From Synechococcales cyanobacterium GL140_1_metabat_312 (lineage in GTDB: Bacteria > Cyanobacteriota > Cyanobacteriia > Leptolyngbyales > Leptolyngbyaceae): a stretch of 64,000 nucleotides of DNA. The stretch spans positions 1-64,000 of the forward strand of contig JANXWB010000017.1 of the NCBI GenBank assembly GCA_025351345.1, written 5' to 3'. Each line of letters opens with the position of its first letter. The first letter of the stretch is position 1. The position numbers and the translations under genes are program-made. Below are positions 18,452 through 26,559 of this stretch, piece by piece. The notes beneath the pieces were generated by a model. It had not been told where the DNA came from. It ran no database searches and was given only the letters and a program-made list of their open reading frames with translations.

Positions 18452-19711
18452 ATGGCACTCGAATTTCTCCAACAAGTTCGTATCCTTGATCCGATCGCAA
18501 ACTCCGATCGTATTGGGGATGTCCTTCTGGATAATGGCACTATCAAAGCGATCGGTCCCACATTGCCCATTCACGATTCTGCTATTGTTTTTGATGGGCA
18601 GGGGTGTGTTTTCGGTCCTGGCTTGACGGATTTGTATAGCCGATCGGGAGAACCGGGCCATGAAGAACGCGAAACCTTAGAATCATTCCTTGAATCAGCT
18701 ATTTCCGGTGGATTCACCAATCTCAATCTCCTCCCCAACACCACTCCGGCCTTAGACAATTCAGGACAATTGACTTGGACGCGGCATAGAGCGAATAGTC
18801 TGGCGGCGATTGGTCCTAAACTTCAGTTCTGGGGCGCACTTACCCTCAATACTTCTGGCCAGCAATTGTGTGAATTCAGAGAACTAGAACCCCACGTAAT
18901 AGGATTTTCAGACGGAAAACCTGTGCCTGCGGTTCTGATGCTGCGGCGACTATTGGACTATCTGCAACCCCTCGGCAAACCCATTATGCTGTGGCCCTGT
19001 GACGGAGACCTTACGAGTAAAGGCATCATTCGTGACGGTGTAAATGCCCTAAAATTTGGCCTGCCGGGTATTCCATCCAGTGCTGAGGCGGTTCCGATCG
19101 CTACGATCTTAGAGCTATTGCGAGAAATCCCGACTCCTGTGCATCTCATGCGAATCTCAACGGCCCGCGCTGTAGATCTAATTGCTGCTGCTAAATCCGA
19201 GGGTTTACCCATCACTGCTAGTGTCACTTGGCAACATCTTCTTTATGACACTACCGATCTCCAGAACTATGATCCCAATCTTCGACTTTTATCACCGCTG
19301 GGCAACCCGATCGATCGTACTGCTTTAATGCAAGCGGTTAAATCTGGTGTAATAGATGCGATCGCCATAGACCATAGCGGCTATACCTACGAAGAAAAAA
19401 CCGTTGCATTTGGAGAAACAATTCCTGGTGCGATCGGGTTTGAATTTGCGCTATCTGAACTTTGGAATACCTTAATTAAATCCGGAACGTTAACCGCTCT
19501 CGAACTTTGGCGTAGTCTCAGCCAAGGGCCTATGTGTTGTTTGAATCAAACCCTGCCATTCATCCAACCAAAGAACCTGCAATCTTTAATTCTATTTAAT
19601 CCGAATGAATGTTGGACTGTGACTGAAAAAACTTTAAAAAGCCGATCGTATAATACTCATCTTTTCAATCAGACTATTCAAGGGAAAGTAATCAAAGCTT
19701 GGTGTCAGTAG
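18452..19711 (+). CDS. Dihydroorotase-like protein lacking metal ligands
   Basis: The 419-aa protein aligns with class I dihydroorotases over its length, with an N-terminal urease-type beta domain, a TIM barrel and the EEKTVAFGETIPGAIGFE segment. Catalytic features are lost: the metal-binding DxHxH reads DLYSRS at 60-65 (His to Tyr and His to Arg), and the late DH motif reads AIDHSGYTYEEK without the usual following His. Such inactive paralogues are known in several bacteria, where they support aspartate transcarbamoylase structurally, and many cyanobacterial genomes annotate them as dihydroorotase. It is probably non-catalytic here, and a true pyrC should exist elsewhere. It is tightly linked to the upstream phosphatase gene. 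Confidence 0.8.
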   Translation: MALEFLQQVRILDPIANSDRIGDVLLDNGTIKAIGPTLPIHDSAIVFDGQGCVFGPGLTDLYSRSGEPGHEERETLESFLESAISGGFTNLNLLPNTTPALDNSGQLTWTRHRANSLAAIGPKLQFWGALTLNTSGQQLCEFRELEPHVIGFSDGKPVPAVLMLRRLLDYLQPLGKPIMLWPCDGDLTSKGIIRDGVNALKFGLPGIPSSAEAVPIATILELLREIPTPVHLMRISTARAVDLIAAAKSEGLPITASVTWQHLLYDTTDLQNYDPNLRLLSPLGNPIDRTALMQAVKSGVIDAIAIDHSGYTYEEKTVAFGETIPGAIGFEFALSELWNTLIKSGTLTALELWRSLSQGPMCCLNQTLPFIQPKNLQSLILFNPNECWTVTEKTLKSRSYNTHLFNQTIQGKVIKAWCQ

Positions 19712-19773
19712 TTCTTTTGGTTGTGTAGAAATACTTCACTAGTTCTCGCTAGTTCTCGTTAACTAAGAGTAGT

Positions 19774-20562
19774 TTAGTCGATCGGTTTCCCTCTGAACCG
19801 CTTGAACCACGATCGTAACCATTGCCAGCCAAACAGAATTAAAAATGCTGGATTATTAATCACATAGCGTTTCCATAATCGGCCTGGCTCCATGATCAAA
19901 CGATAAAGCCATTCTAAACTACAGCGCATCATCCATCTCGGAGCTTGGGATACTTCTCCCGTGTGAAACCGAAATGCGGCCCCTACTCCGATCATCACGG
20001 CCTGAATTTTTGATTGATTTTGCGCCATCCAAAATTCCTGCTTTGGACAACCCAATGATACAAATACCACTGCCGCCCCTGATGCATTAATCCGATCGCA
20101 ATCTTGTTGTATTTCTTCCGGTGTCAGAGTTCTAAATGGGGGTGAGTATGAACCTGCAATTGGCAATCCTGGAAAATTGTTGACTAACTGATCTTGTAAT
20201 TTCTCTAGAGTTGCCCAAGATGAACCATACAAATAAATTGGTAATCCCAGTTGAGCGGCCCGATCGCACCAAGCCAACATCAAATCTGGGCCATAGACTC
20301 GGGCTTGATCTAGATGTCCCAACAGCCGTAGCCCAAGTACGATCGGCATCCCATCCGGCGTAACAATCGTCGCACCATTCACTACCGATCGATAATATTG
20401 ATTCCAAAATGCTGTCATGATCACATGCACATTCGCCGCAATCACATACCCCGATTGTTTTGCTGCCGTCAATTCAACCAAGCGATCGCAGACTAATTCA
20501 TAACTCGTACAGTCTACTGATGAATTTAAAATTTTTGTACGCATGGGTTGAGCTTGAATCAT
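19774..20562 (-). CDS. WecG/TagA/CpsF family glycosyltransferase
   Basis: A glycosyltransferase of the WecG/TagA/CpsF family, GT26, that transfers N-acetyl-mannosamine-type or glucosyl units to a lipid-linked acceptor in cell-surface polymer synthesis. Signature parts are ATIVTPDGMPIVLGLRLLG with the conserved Asp, RVYGPDLMLAWCDRAAQLG, and VFVSLGCPKQEFWMAQN, followed by GVGAAFRFHTGEVSQAPRWM. The C-terminus is basic and amphipathic, as expected for membrane association. The ATG at 20562 overlaps the TGA of the GT2 gene (TGATG), so the two are translationally coupled; a GTG one codon upstream is also possible. Confidence 0.92.
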   Translation of the reverse strand: MIQAQPMRTKILNSSVDCTSYELVCDRLVELTAAKQSGYVIAANVHVIMTAFWNQYYRSVVNGATIVTPDGMPIVLGLRLLGHLDQARVYGPDLMLAWCDRAAQLGLPIYLYGSSWATLEKLQDQLVNNFPGLPIAGSYSPPFRTLTPEEIQQDCDRINASGAAVVFVSLGCPKQEFWMAQNQSKIQAVMIGVGAAFRFHTGEVSQAPRWMMRCSLEWLYRLIMEPGRLWKRYVINNPAFLILFGWQWLRSWFKRFRGKPID

Positions 20563-21335
20563 CACGGTAGACTCCTAGTCACGATCGGAATTTCTGGTTT
20601 ACCGATCGCATATTTCACCATCAATCGCAGTCCAAACTGTAGTAAACGCAGCAATCCACCATAGCACCATACAATCCGAATCATTTCTCGAAATCGCCTG
20701 CCCTTTCCCGTCGTCGTTAAATTCTCTCCCGTCACACGGTACCCAGCAAATACATGATTCACTCGTACAAAATCATAATAGTCTGAAACCCGAATCCAAT
20801 AATCCCAATCAAATCCGTAGCGATAGAGAAGCGATAATTTACCTGTTTTTAAAACGACTTCTCGGCGCAAAAAAGTTGCAGGTTGAGTAATAAAATCATG
20901 GGTTCTTAATGCTTCTTTTGAATAGTCTCGAATATTAGTTACAGGTTTTAAAACAGTATCAAATTTATCTATATAAACTGCTTCTCCATAAATTACATTG
21001 ACATGAGGCTGCGATCGAAAGTACTCCGCCACTAGTTCTAAGGTTTGGTCTAGATAAATATCATCCGCATTTAACCAAGCAAAAATATCACCCGTTCCTA
21101 ATGCCCAACCTTGATTAATTGCGTCAGCTTGACCTAGATCAGCCGATCGAATAATTTTAATTTGACTATGACCTTCGTATTTCTTTAAAATATTTACAGT
21201 CTCATCTGTTGAGCGGTTATCTAAAATAAAATATTCAAGATCTACTGTTTCACAGCATTGCTTTAAAACACTTTCAATCGTGCGTTCTAAATAAGAACCC
21301 TGCTGATAGGATGGAGTGACGATCGTAAATTTCAT
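20562..21335 (-). CDS. Glycosyltransferase family 2
   Basis: A GT-A fold glycosyltransferase of 257 aa. It starts MKFTIVTPSYQQGSYLERTI and has the nucleotide-sugar metal site WLNADD at about residues 87-92, and QPATFLRREVVLKTG. It probably adds a sugar to an extracellular polysaccharide or lipid-linked oligosaccharide; donor and acceptor are unknown. It is sandwiched between a histidine kinase gene and a WecG-type gene, all on the minus strand. Its ATG is the last of four ATGAAATT copies that form a chain of overlapping mini-ORFs. No clear Shine-Dalgarno precedes it, so translation may depend on coupling. Confidence 0.9.
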   Translation of the reverse strand: MKFTIVTPSYQQGSYLERTIESVLKQCCETVDLEYFILDNRSTDETVNILKKYEGHSQIKIIRSADLGQADAINQGWALGTGDIFAWLNADDIYLDQTLELVAEYFRSQPHVNVIYGEAVYIDKFDTVLKPVTNIRDYSKEALRTHDFITQPATFLRREVVLKTGKLSLLYRYGFDWDYWIRVSDYYDFVRVNHVFAGYRVTGENLTTTGKGRRFREMIRIVWCYGGLLRLLQFGLRLMVKYAIGKPEIPIVTRSLP

Positions 21336-21371
21336 GTGAATTTCATAAACTAAATTTCATATAAATTTCAT
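21332..21371 (-). promoter_or_regulatory. Chain of three overlapping mini-ORFs leading into the GT2 start
   Basis: On the minus strand ATGAAATT occurs four times, starting at 21371, 21360, 21346 and 21335. The first three open ORFs encoding MKFI, MKFSL and MKFT. Each stops at a TGA that overlaps the next ATG as ATGA, and the last overlaps the true GT2 start. The first ATG is 3 nt after the TAG of the histidine kinase gene and in its frame. This would let terminating ribosomes reinitiate step by step from the kinase into GT2. Confidence 0.6.
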
Positions 21372-21374
21372 AGT

Positions 21375-23324
21375 CTAAAATGGAGGACTTGGGGAAATCA
21401 TCGGTAGAACAGAAGCATCTACTTTCGTTTGTGGAATCGAGGATTGTGACGGTAGTTGAGGGTGAGGGGTAACGATCGCAATGCGCGGCAAATCAATTCT
21501 GAATGCCGATCCTTTCCCCAGTTGACTTGTTACCGTAATGTATCCGCCCATCATATGAATTAACCATTTTGTAATCGCTAATCCGAGTCCTGAACCTGAA
21601 TGCCGACGAGTTGTAGATTGATCAACCTGTCGAAATTCTTCAAAAATATAAGGGATATTTTCTGGCCCAATTCCAACGCCCGTATCTCGAACAATTATGG
21701 TAATTCTATCTTCTCCTACTTGCTTTGCTTCAACCGTTACACTGCCACTATCCGTAAATTTTACCGCATTAGAAACTAGGTTTACAATCACCTGCCGTAA
21801 CCGAGTTCGATCCGTCACAATAATATCATCGCTTAGTTGGGCCTGCATTACTAAATCAATGCCCTTTTGTTCGGACAACGATCGCAATTCATCCATAGTT
21901 AGCCTCAATAAACTCGATAAATTTAATTTTTCAAGTTTCATATCCAAATGACCCGATTCAATTTTCGACAACGTTAAAATATCATTAATTAAGCCCAGTA
22001 AGTTCTTTCCATTATTGAAAATTCGTCCCACCATATCAAGCTGAAACTCATTTAGTTTTTGGCGTTGCAAAAGCTGAGAAAAACCAATAATCGCATTCAT
22101 TGGAGTCCGTAATTCGTGGGACATTGTGGCCAGAAAATGGGATTTCAACTGAGTTGCTTCACGCAATTTTAAGTTTTGAATTTGAATTTGTTGTCGTTGG
22201 CTTTCCAGTTCTTGGTTTTGTTGTGACAACAACGCATTTTGAAAGGCCAGCCGTTCTTCTCGTTCTTCTAAAGCATTAATCAATTTTGCATTATCAATGG
22301 CGATCGCCGCCTGTTCACTAAATGCACTTAAAAGCCGTAGATCTTCCTCATCAAATGCCGTCTCATCTTCCCAATTCCCCAATATTAACACCCCCATTCG
22401 GCCCGCTTGAGGGGACTCTATTGTCACTACACACAGGGCCGATGGAACCGTTTCAATGGCTAATTGATCATCTGCTAATTGGTTATTGTTTAGCGCTAGG
22501 TCTGCCGATCGTAATACCGTCGATTTTCCGCTACTGAATACTTGTCCAATTGCTCCATTCTCTAGGTCCAATGTCCGCTCAATATTAAATCTCGATTTGG
22601 CGAAACCAATCGTCGCCACTAAATTTAACTTTTTTGACGGATGAAATAATGAGCGGTTGCTGTCCTTAGAATTGTGCAACGCGATCGCTCCAAACTGACC
22701 ATCAGGCATCGCGGCACACACCTCATCGATCATCGTTTGAAACAACCCAGGTAAGTTTGTCAGTCGTTGATTCAGCAGATTAGTTAGACACTGAAGGGTC
22801 CGGAGCTGCTGCTGGTTGCGGCCTAGACTCCTAGCTGCACGATTTCGGACTTTTTCTGTATCCTGGACCACTTGGTTAAGACGACGGTTGTCCTCCAAAA
22901 CCTGCTTAATTCGTAAATTCATCGATCGCTCCCCATCTAGCGCCTGAGCCAGACGTACAGCAGTCCAAATTTTCTGACAGAGCAAGTCTGGAGTAATCTC
23001 ACCGTAGGCTAAATATTCTCCCGCCCCTTGTTCTAACCATTCCCAACCCTGGCGATGGTTTGACTCTGCCATCAACATCACAACAGCCGGAGCTTTTGGC
23101 TGATTTCCTAGCGCCTCTAGTAGAGATAAACTGTGGCTATCTGTTACCAATGCTAGTACCAGAACAGCATCAAAACTATCAGTTTTCAACATTTCGATCG
23201 CTCTCGCTCGGCTTTCGGTCTCGACAGCAGGGAACTTCATCCCAGCCAAATCCCAGGCTTGACAGACTAGGGATCGATCGACAGCACTGCCTCCTGCGAT
23301 AAGGAGTTTGAGATCAAACTTCAT
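21375..23324 (-). CDS. Sensor histidine kinase with pseudo-receiver and GAF domains
   Basis: A 649-aa cytoplasmic signalling kinase with no membrane segment. The N-terminal 125 residues look like a receiver domain but lack the phospho-acceptor Asp (FDAVLVLALVT) and the conserved Lys (YLAYGEI), so it is a pseudo-receiver. A GAF domain follows at about 190-345, then a Gln-rich coiled coil. The HisKA box SHELRTPMNAIIGF has His403, and the HATPase region carries N-box VNLVSNAVKF, G1 DTGVGIG and G2 GSGLGLAI. The kinase lies directly upstream of two polysaccharide glycosyltransferases in the same direction, and a NarL-type regulator is divergent from it. Partner specificity is inference. Confidence 0.92.
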   Translation of the reverse strand: MKFDLKLLIAGGSAVDRSLVCQAWDLAGMKFPAVETESRARAIEMLKTDSFDAVLVLALVTDSHSLSLLEALGNQPKAPAVVMLMAESNHRQGWEWLEQGAGEYLAYGEITPDLLCQKIWTAVRLAQALDGERSMNLRIKQVLEDNRRLNQVVQDTEKVRNRAARSLGRNQQQLRTLQCLTNLLNQRLTNLPGLFQTMIDEVCAAMPDGQFGAIALHNSKDSNRSLFHPSKKLNLVATIGFAKSRFNIERTLDLENGAIGQVFSSGKSTVLRSADLALNNNQLADDQLAIETVPSALCVVTIESPQAGRMGVLILGNWEDETAFDEEDLRLLSAFSEQAAIAIDNAKLINALEEREERLAFQNALLSQQNQELESQRQQIQIQNLKLREATQLKSHFLATMSHELRTPMNAIIGFSQLLQRQKLNEFQLDMVGRIFNNGKNLLGLINDILTLSKIESGHLDMKLEKLNLSSLLRLTMDELRSLSEQKGIDLVMQAQLSDDIIVTDRTRLRQVIVNLVSNAVKFTDSGSVTVEAKQVGEDRITIIVRDTGVGIGPENIPYIFEEFRQVDQSTTRRHSGSGLGLAITKWLIHMMGGYITVTSQLGKGSAFRIDLPRIAIVTPHPQLPSQSSIPQTKVDASVLPMISPSPPF

Positions 23325-24012
23325 TTTTTAAACGAACAGGTTTAATAGATTAATAGATATTGATGTTGACGTTAGTCTGCCCGACGTAATCGGTGAAATG
23401 AAACTGTCATTGAAACTAGCTTTGATTCCAATTGATTTAAGCAAGCACAATCACAAGGCTTATTTTACTAGTTTTCGCCCTAGGAAAATTGTGATGCTAT
23501 CCTTTGATAGATGTTCGATCTGTATAGGAATATGCAAGGCTCGAATACGTTAAATAGACTATCAATCCTTCTTTGTAAGTTTTTCATCCGTAGGTTCTCT
23601 GAAATAATCCTACGAATTTTAAGACTCAGACCGTGGGTTGATTTAAGCGCTTAACGATGGGTCGGGGTTATCTACGTTTATTAATCAGGTTATTCATCTA
23701 GGGTCAAGGTCACTAATCTTCTGCTCTCTGTTTTTAAGTAAATAGATAATTAAGATCTCACAGGTAGCCCGATTTTGGATAGTAGTGAGTGAAATTTGCT
23801 GTGATGAAGGATGTTGCTTACCTCTCTTAGGGAATCTCTTAGGGAATTAGGTGACGCTCTGCTCACCTAGTCTTTCTAGTTTCCTTAAAATTTTTGTACT
23901 GACTTGTCATGAGTTGGTGGAAAATGCCAACTAAGACGATTCCTGCAATCGATTGTGAGGCAATTTTGAATTAATGATTCCTTGCATAAAATTGAGGTAG
24001 AAGTGAAATCCG
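23325..24012. other. 688-bp divergent intergenic region
   Basis: No coding sequence is recognisable between the histidine kinase (minus) and response regulator (plus) genes. Near 23822-23847 CTCTTAGGGAAT is repeated twice in tandem, directly followed by a TAGGTGA/TCACCTA hairpin (23848-23869). The length is unusual compared with other gaps in the window and could hold long leaders, several promoters or a small RNA. Confidence 0.4.
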
Positions 24013-24696
24013 ATGAACGATATTAGAATTGCGCTAATTGAAGACCATGACCTAACACGCGTTGGAATGCGGGCTGCACTTCAGCAAAAGCTTGGGTTTC
24101 GTGTGGTGGGTGAGGCATCTAACGGGACTGATGGGCTGCGGCTAATCACTACTGCACGGCCTGATGTCGCGATCGTTGATATTGGCTTGCCCGATATGAA
24201 TGGGATTGAGCTGACCAAGCGTTTTAAGAAGGCTCAGGCTGATGCGGGCTGCCATAACACTAAGGTGTTAATTTTGACTCTTCAGGATTCTGAAGAGGTT
24301 GTGATGTCTGCGTTTGCGGCGGGTGCAGATTCCTACTGCATGAAAGATGTCAGCCTTCATTTGCTGATGGAAGCGCTCAAAGTTACCCACGAAGGTAATG
24401 CTTGGATTGATCCCGCGATCGCTCGTATTGTGTTGCGTCAATCCCAAAAGCCAGCAGCCAGAACCATTGCATGTCTGTCACCCGGTGATGAGATTCAATC
24501 CTATCCGTTGACTGAGCGCGAATTAGAAGTGTTGCAACTGATTGTTGATGGCAACAGCAATGCCGCTATTGCGGATAAACTCTTCATCACAGTGGGAACG
24601 GTAAAGACTCACGTTCGCAATATTCTCAACAAGCTTTGTGCCGACGATCGGACCCAGGCGGCGGTTCGGGCATTGCGTACGGGGCTAGCGTGCTGA
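24013..24696 (+). CDS. NarL/FixJ-family response regulator
   Basis: A 227-aa two-component transcription factor. The receiver domain (1-120) has the acidic pair Glu10-Asp11, phospho-acceptor Asp56 in AIVDIGLPDMNG and the switch/Lys region MKDVSLHLLMEAL. The C-terminal LuxR-type helix-turn-helix (about 160-225) reads LTEREVLQ-like: PLTERELEVLQLIVDG, NAAIADKLFITVGTVKTHVRNIL. The gene is divergent from a histidine kinase that could be its partner, and it overlaps the following DUF4168 gene by a few bases. Confidence 0.93.
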   Translation: MNDIRIALIEDHDLTRVGMRAALQQKLGFRVVGEASNGTDGLRLITTARPDVAIVDIGLPDMNGIELTKRFKKAQADAGCHNTKVLILTLQDSEEVVMSAFAAGADSYCMKDVSLHLLMEALKVTHEGNAWIDPAIARIVLRQSQKPAARTIACLSPGDEIQSYPLTERELEVLQLIVDGNSNAAIADKLFITVGTVKTHVRNILNKLCADDRTQAAVRALRTGLAC

Positions 24697-25181
24697 GACT
24701 CAAAGCTTTGAATGCGGCGATCGTTGTTTGTCGTTTTGTCTACGATCGAGTCAAGACCACTGCACAACACTTGGTCATAGTGTTGGGTATTGTAATTCTC
24801 ATCAGTCAATCCGTCATGATGGTTCCAACGGCGGCGATGGCGGACTCTCAAACTTTTCCAGCTTCCTCTGCTCTCGATCGGTCAGAGCCTCAGCGCAGCT
24901 CTATTGTGAGTGCAGATGACGTATCATCGGAAAAATTAAGTGCATTTGTAATGGCTTATGCCGCCGTTATGGATGTCGTGGAACGTCAAGAAATTCCCTG
25001 GCAAAATGCAGAATCTGAGTCTGAAGCCGCCATGCTTCAGCAGGAATTGGAAGAAGAAGCGATCGCGAAAATTGAGGCATCTGGCCTATCTCAAGCTGAA
25101 TATCTTCAACTTTTAAATCTGATCCAAGTGGATACTGAACTTGGGGAGACGATCGCTGCGCTGCTTCAAGATTACAACTAG
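24690..25181 (+). CDS. DUF4168-like exported protein
   Basis: The likely GTG start at 24690 overlaps the last codons of the response regulator gene. The protein of about 163 aa has a basic N-region and a hydrophobic core LVIVLGIVILISQSVMMV ending at TAAMADS, a Sec-type signal peptide. The mature part, SSEKLSAFVMAYAAVMDVVE, EEEAIAKIEASGLSQAEYLQ and QVDTELGETI, resembles the DUF4168 family of short periplasmic helical proteins. Function is unknown. Coupling to the regulator suggests co-regulation. A longer in-frame opening at 24636 would lie inside the regulator gene and is not preferred. Confidence 0.65.
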   Translation: MLRLKALNAAIVVCRFVYDRVKTTAQHLVIVLGIVILISQSVMMVPTAAMADSQTFPASSALDRSEPQRSSIVSADDVSSEKLSAFVMAYAAVMDVVERQEIPWQNAESESEAAMLQQELEEEAIAKIEASGLSQAEYLQLLNLIQVDTELGETIAALLQDYN

Positions 25182-25259
25182 CACAGGATCATCCTTAGCG
25201 GTTATTAGCGGTCATTGTTTGGTTTAGCGTAACTCAGAAATGACAGCTGCAATGTTTAA

Positions 25260-26243
25260 ATGAAAGACAACTCTTCTGTCTACGATTCGATGCCTGATAT
25301 TGCCCCAGTTACTCGAAATGAACTTCAGCAACGCCGTCGGCAGCTCAAAACGCATCGGCGTAATCGTTTGCTCCAGACTTCTTGGCGCTCCGTTGTGGTG
25401 TTGGGGCTTGCGGCAGCCACGGTGTGGATTATTCTTCAGCCCAATTGGGTAATTCGACGATCGCAACAGGTCACCATAGAAGGCAATCGCTTCCTGACCA
25501 CCCAAAGCATCCGATCGCTGTTGCCTATCCAATATCCACAATCGTTGCTGCGAATTCAATCGTCCCAGATTTCTGATGCGCTCACCACTAAAGCACCGAT
25601 CGCCGAGGCCATGGTTGAACGTCATCTTTTTCCACCGGGCCTGGTCATTAAAGTCCGAGAACGTGAACCCGTCGCTCAAGCAATCTATGGAGGTGGTGGC
25701 AAACCTGCTCAGAGCGATTCTAAAATTGTTGTAAATGAAAATAAAGGGAAGGCGACTAATAACTCTAACTCTTCTACTAGTTCTAATTTGGGGAATTCGG
25801 GTAAAGTTGCGATCGATTCAACCCCACCGGACGCATTCTTGGATGAAAATGGGATGATTTTGCCCATTAAAAGTTATGCAGAATTAAACCAGAAGATGAA
25901 AATGCCAGATCTAAGGATTTTGGGAAATCCAGATGTCTATCGTGGTCATTGGACCTCGTTTTATCCAGTTTTGCGCCGAAGTCCCGTGAAGATTCAAAGT
26001 ATCGACTGGCAAAACCCCGTCAATATTCGGCTCAATAGTGAGATGGGTTGGATTCATTTAGGTCCGTTCGGGCGAACTTTTGCGCTTCAGATACGATCGC
26101 TTGATAAGATGCGGCAGCTTCCCCAACGTCTACCTCCAGAGCAAATTGATTACATCGATCTGAGAAATCCCAATAATCCCATCATTCAACTTAAAAATAG
26201 TCGAAGTGCATCTGGAAAATCTTCAGGGGAGTCTGGCTTCTAG
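25260..26243 (+). CDS. ftsQ: Cell division protein FtsQ/DivIB
   Basis: FtsQ is a bitopic division protein that links FtsZ-ring assembly to septal wall synthesis. The 327-aa protein has a basic cytoplasmic N-terminus, one membrane segment at about 43-62, and a POTRA domain, QQVTIEGNRFLTTQSIRSLL, followed by RHLFPPGLVIKVREREPVAQ. A Ser/Asn-rich low-complexity insert sits around 150-180 between POTRA and the beta domain. It is directly upstream of ftsZ, the standard cyanobacterial order. The cyanobacterial members are poorly conserved, but context and POTRA pattern make the call firm. Confidence 0.9.
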   Translation: MKDNSSVYDSMPDIAPVTRNELQQRRRQLKTHRRNRLLQTSWRSVVVLGLAAATVWIILQPNWVIRRSQQVTIEGNRFLTTQSIRSLLPIQYPQSLLRIQSSQISDALTTKAPIAEAMVERHLFPPGLVIKVREREPVAQAIYGGGGKPAQSDSKIVVNENKGKATNNSNSSTSSNLGNSGKVAIDSTPPDAFLDENGMILPIKSYAELNQKMKMPDLRILGNPDVYRGHWTSFYPVLRRSPVKIQSIDWQNPVNIRLNSEMGWIHLGPFGRTFALQIRSLDKMRQLPQRLPPEQIDYIDLRNPNNPIIQLKNSRSASGKSSGESGF

Positions 26244-26314
26244 AAGTCATTCTCTGAGCCTAATTCAGGCTAAATAGTCAGAGGATATGAGCGATCCCGA
26301 TAGGTTTTTTTATA

Positions 26315-26360
26315 GATTCAGTTGACAGGATTCAGTTTTGCTCACAGGATTTAGTACAAT
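26315..26360 (+). promoter_or_regulatory. Three imperfect GATTCAGTT repeats and -10-like box upstream of ftsZ
   Basis: GATTCAGTT occurs at 26315-26323 and 26329-26337, and a third variant GATTTAGTA at 26348-26356 merges with TACAAT (26355-26360), a good -10 hexamer. A TTGACA at 26322-26327 is too far away (27 bp) to pair with it. The 316-bp ftsQ-ftsZ gap therefore probably holds an independent ftsZ promoter with a repeated regulator site. The regulator is unknown. Confidence 0.4.
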
Positions 26361-26559
26361 TAATAGTCAATTCAATCTCAGCGATTCATCATAAGATCTC
26401 AGAGTTGAAACTGTAACTGTTGAATGACTGCAAGTTTGTAACGACTCATAAGTTTGTACTGCATTGTGTTGGTTCTAAACCACGTGTCTTCCACGTTGTC
26501 ACTAGATCACTCACAAGCTCGCAGGTTCATCCCCATGACCCTTCTCGTCCGGAATTCCA

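Noticed and set aside
19739-19762. Tandem CTAGTTCTCG repeat between convergent genes
   Set aside because: Only two short copies, and the hairpin it could form is weak; probably chance.
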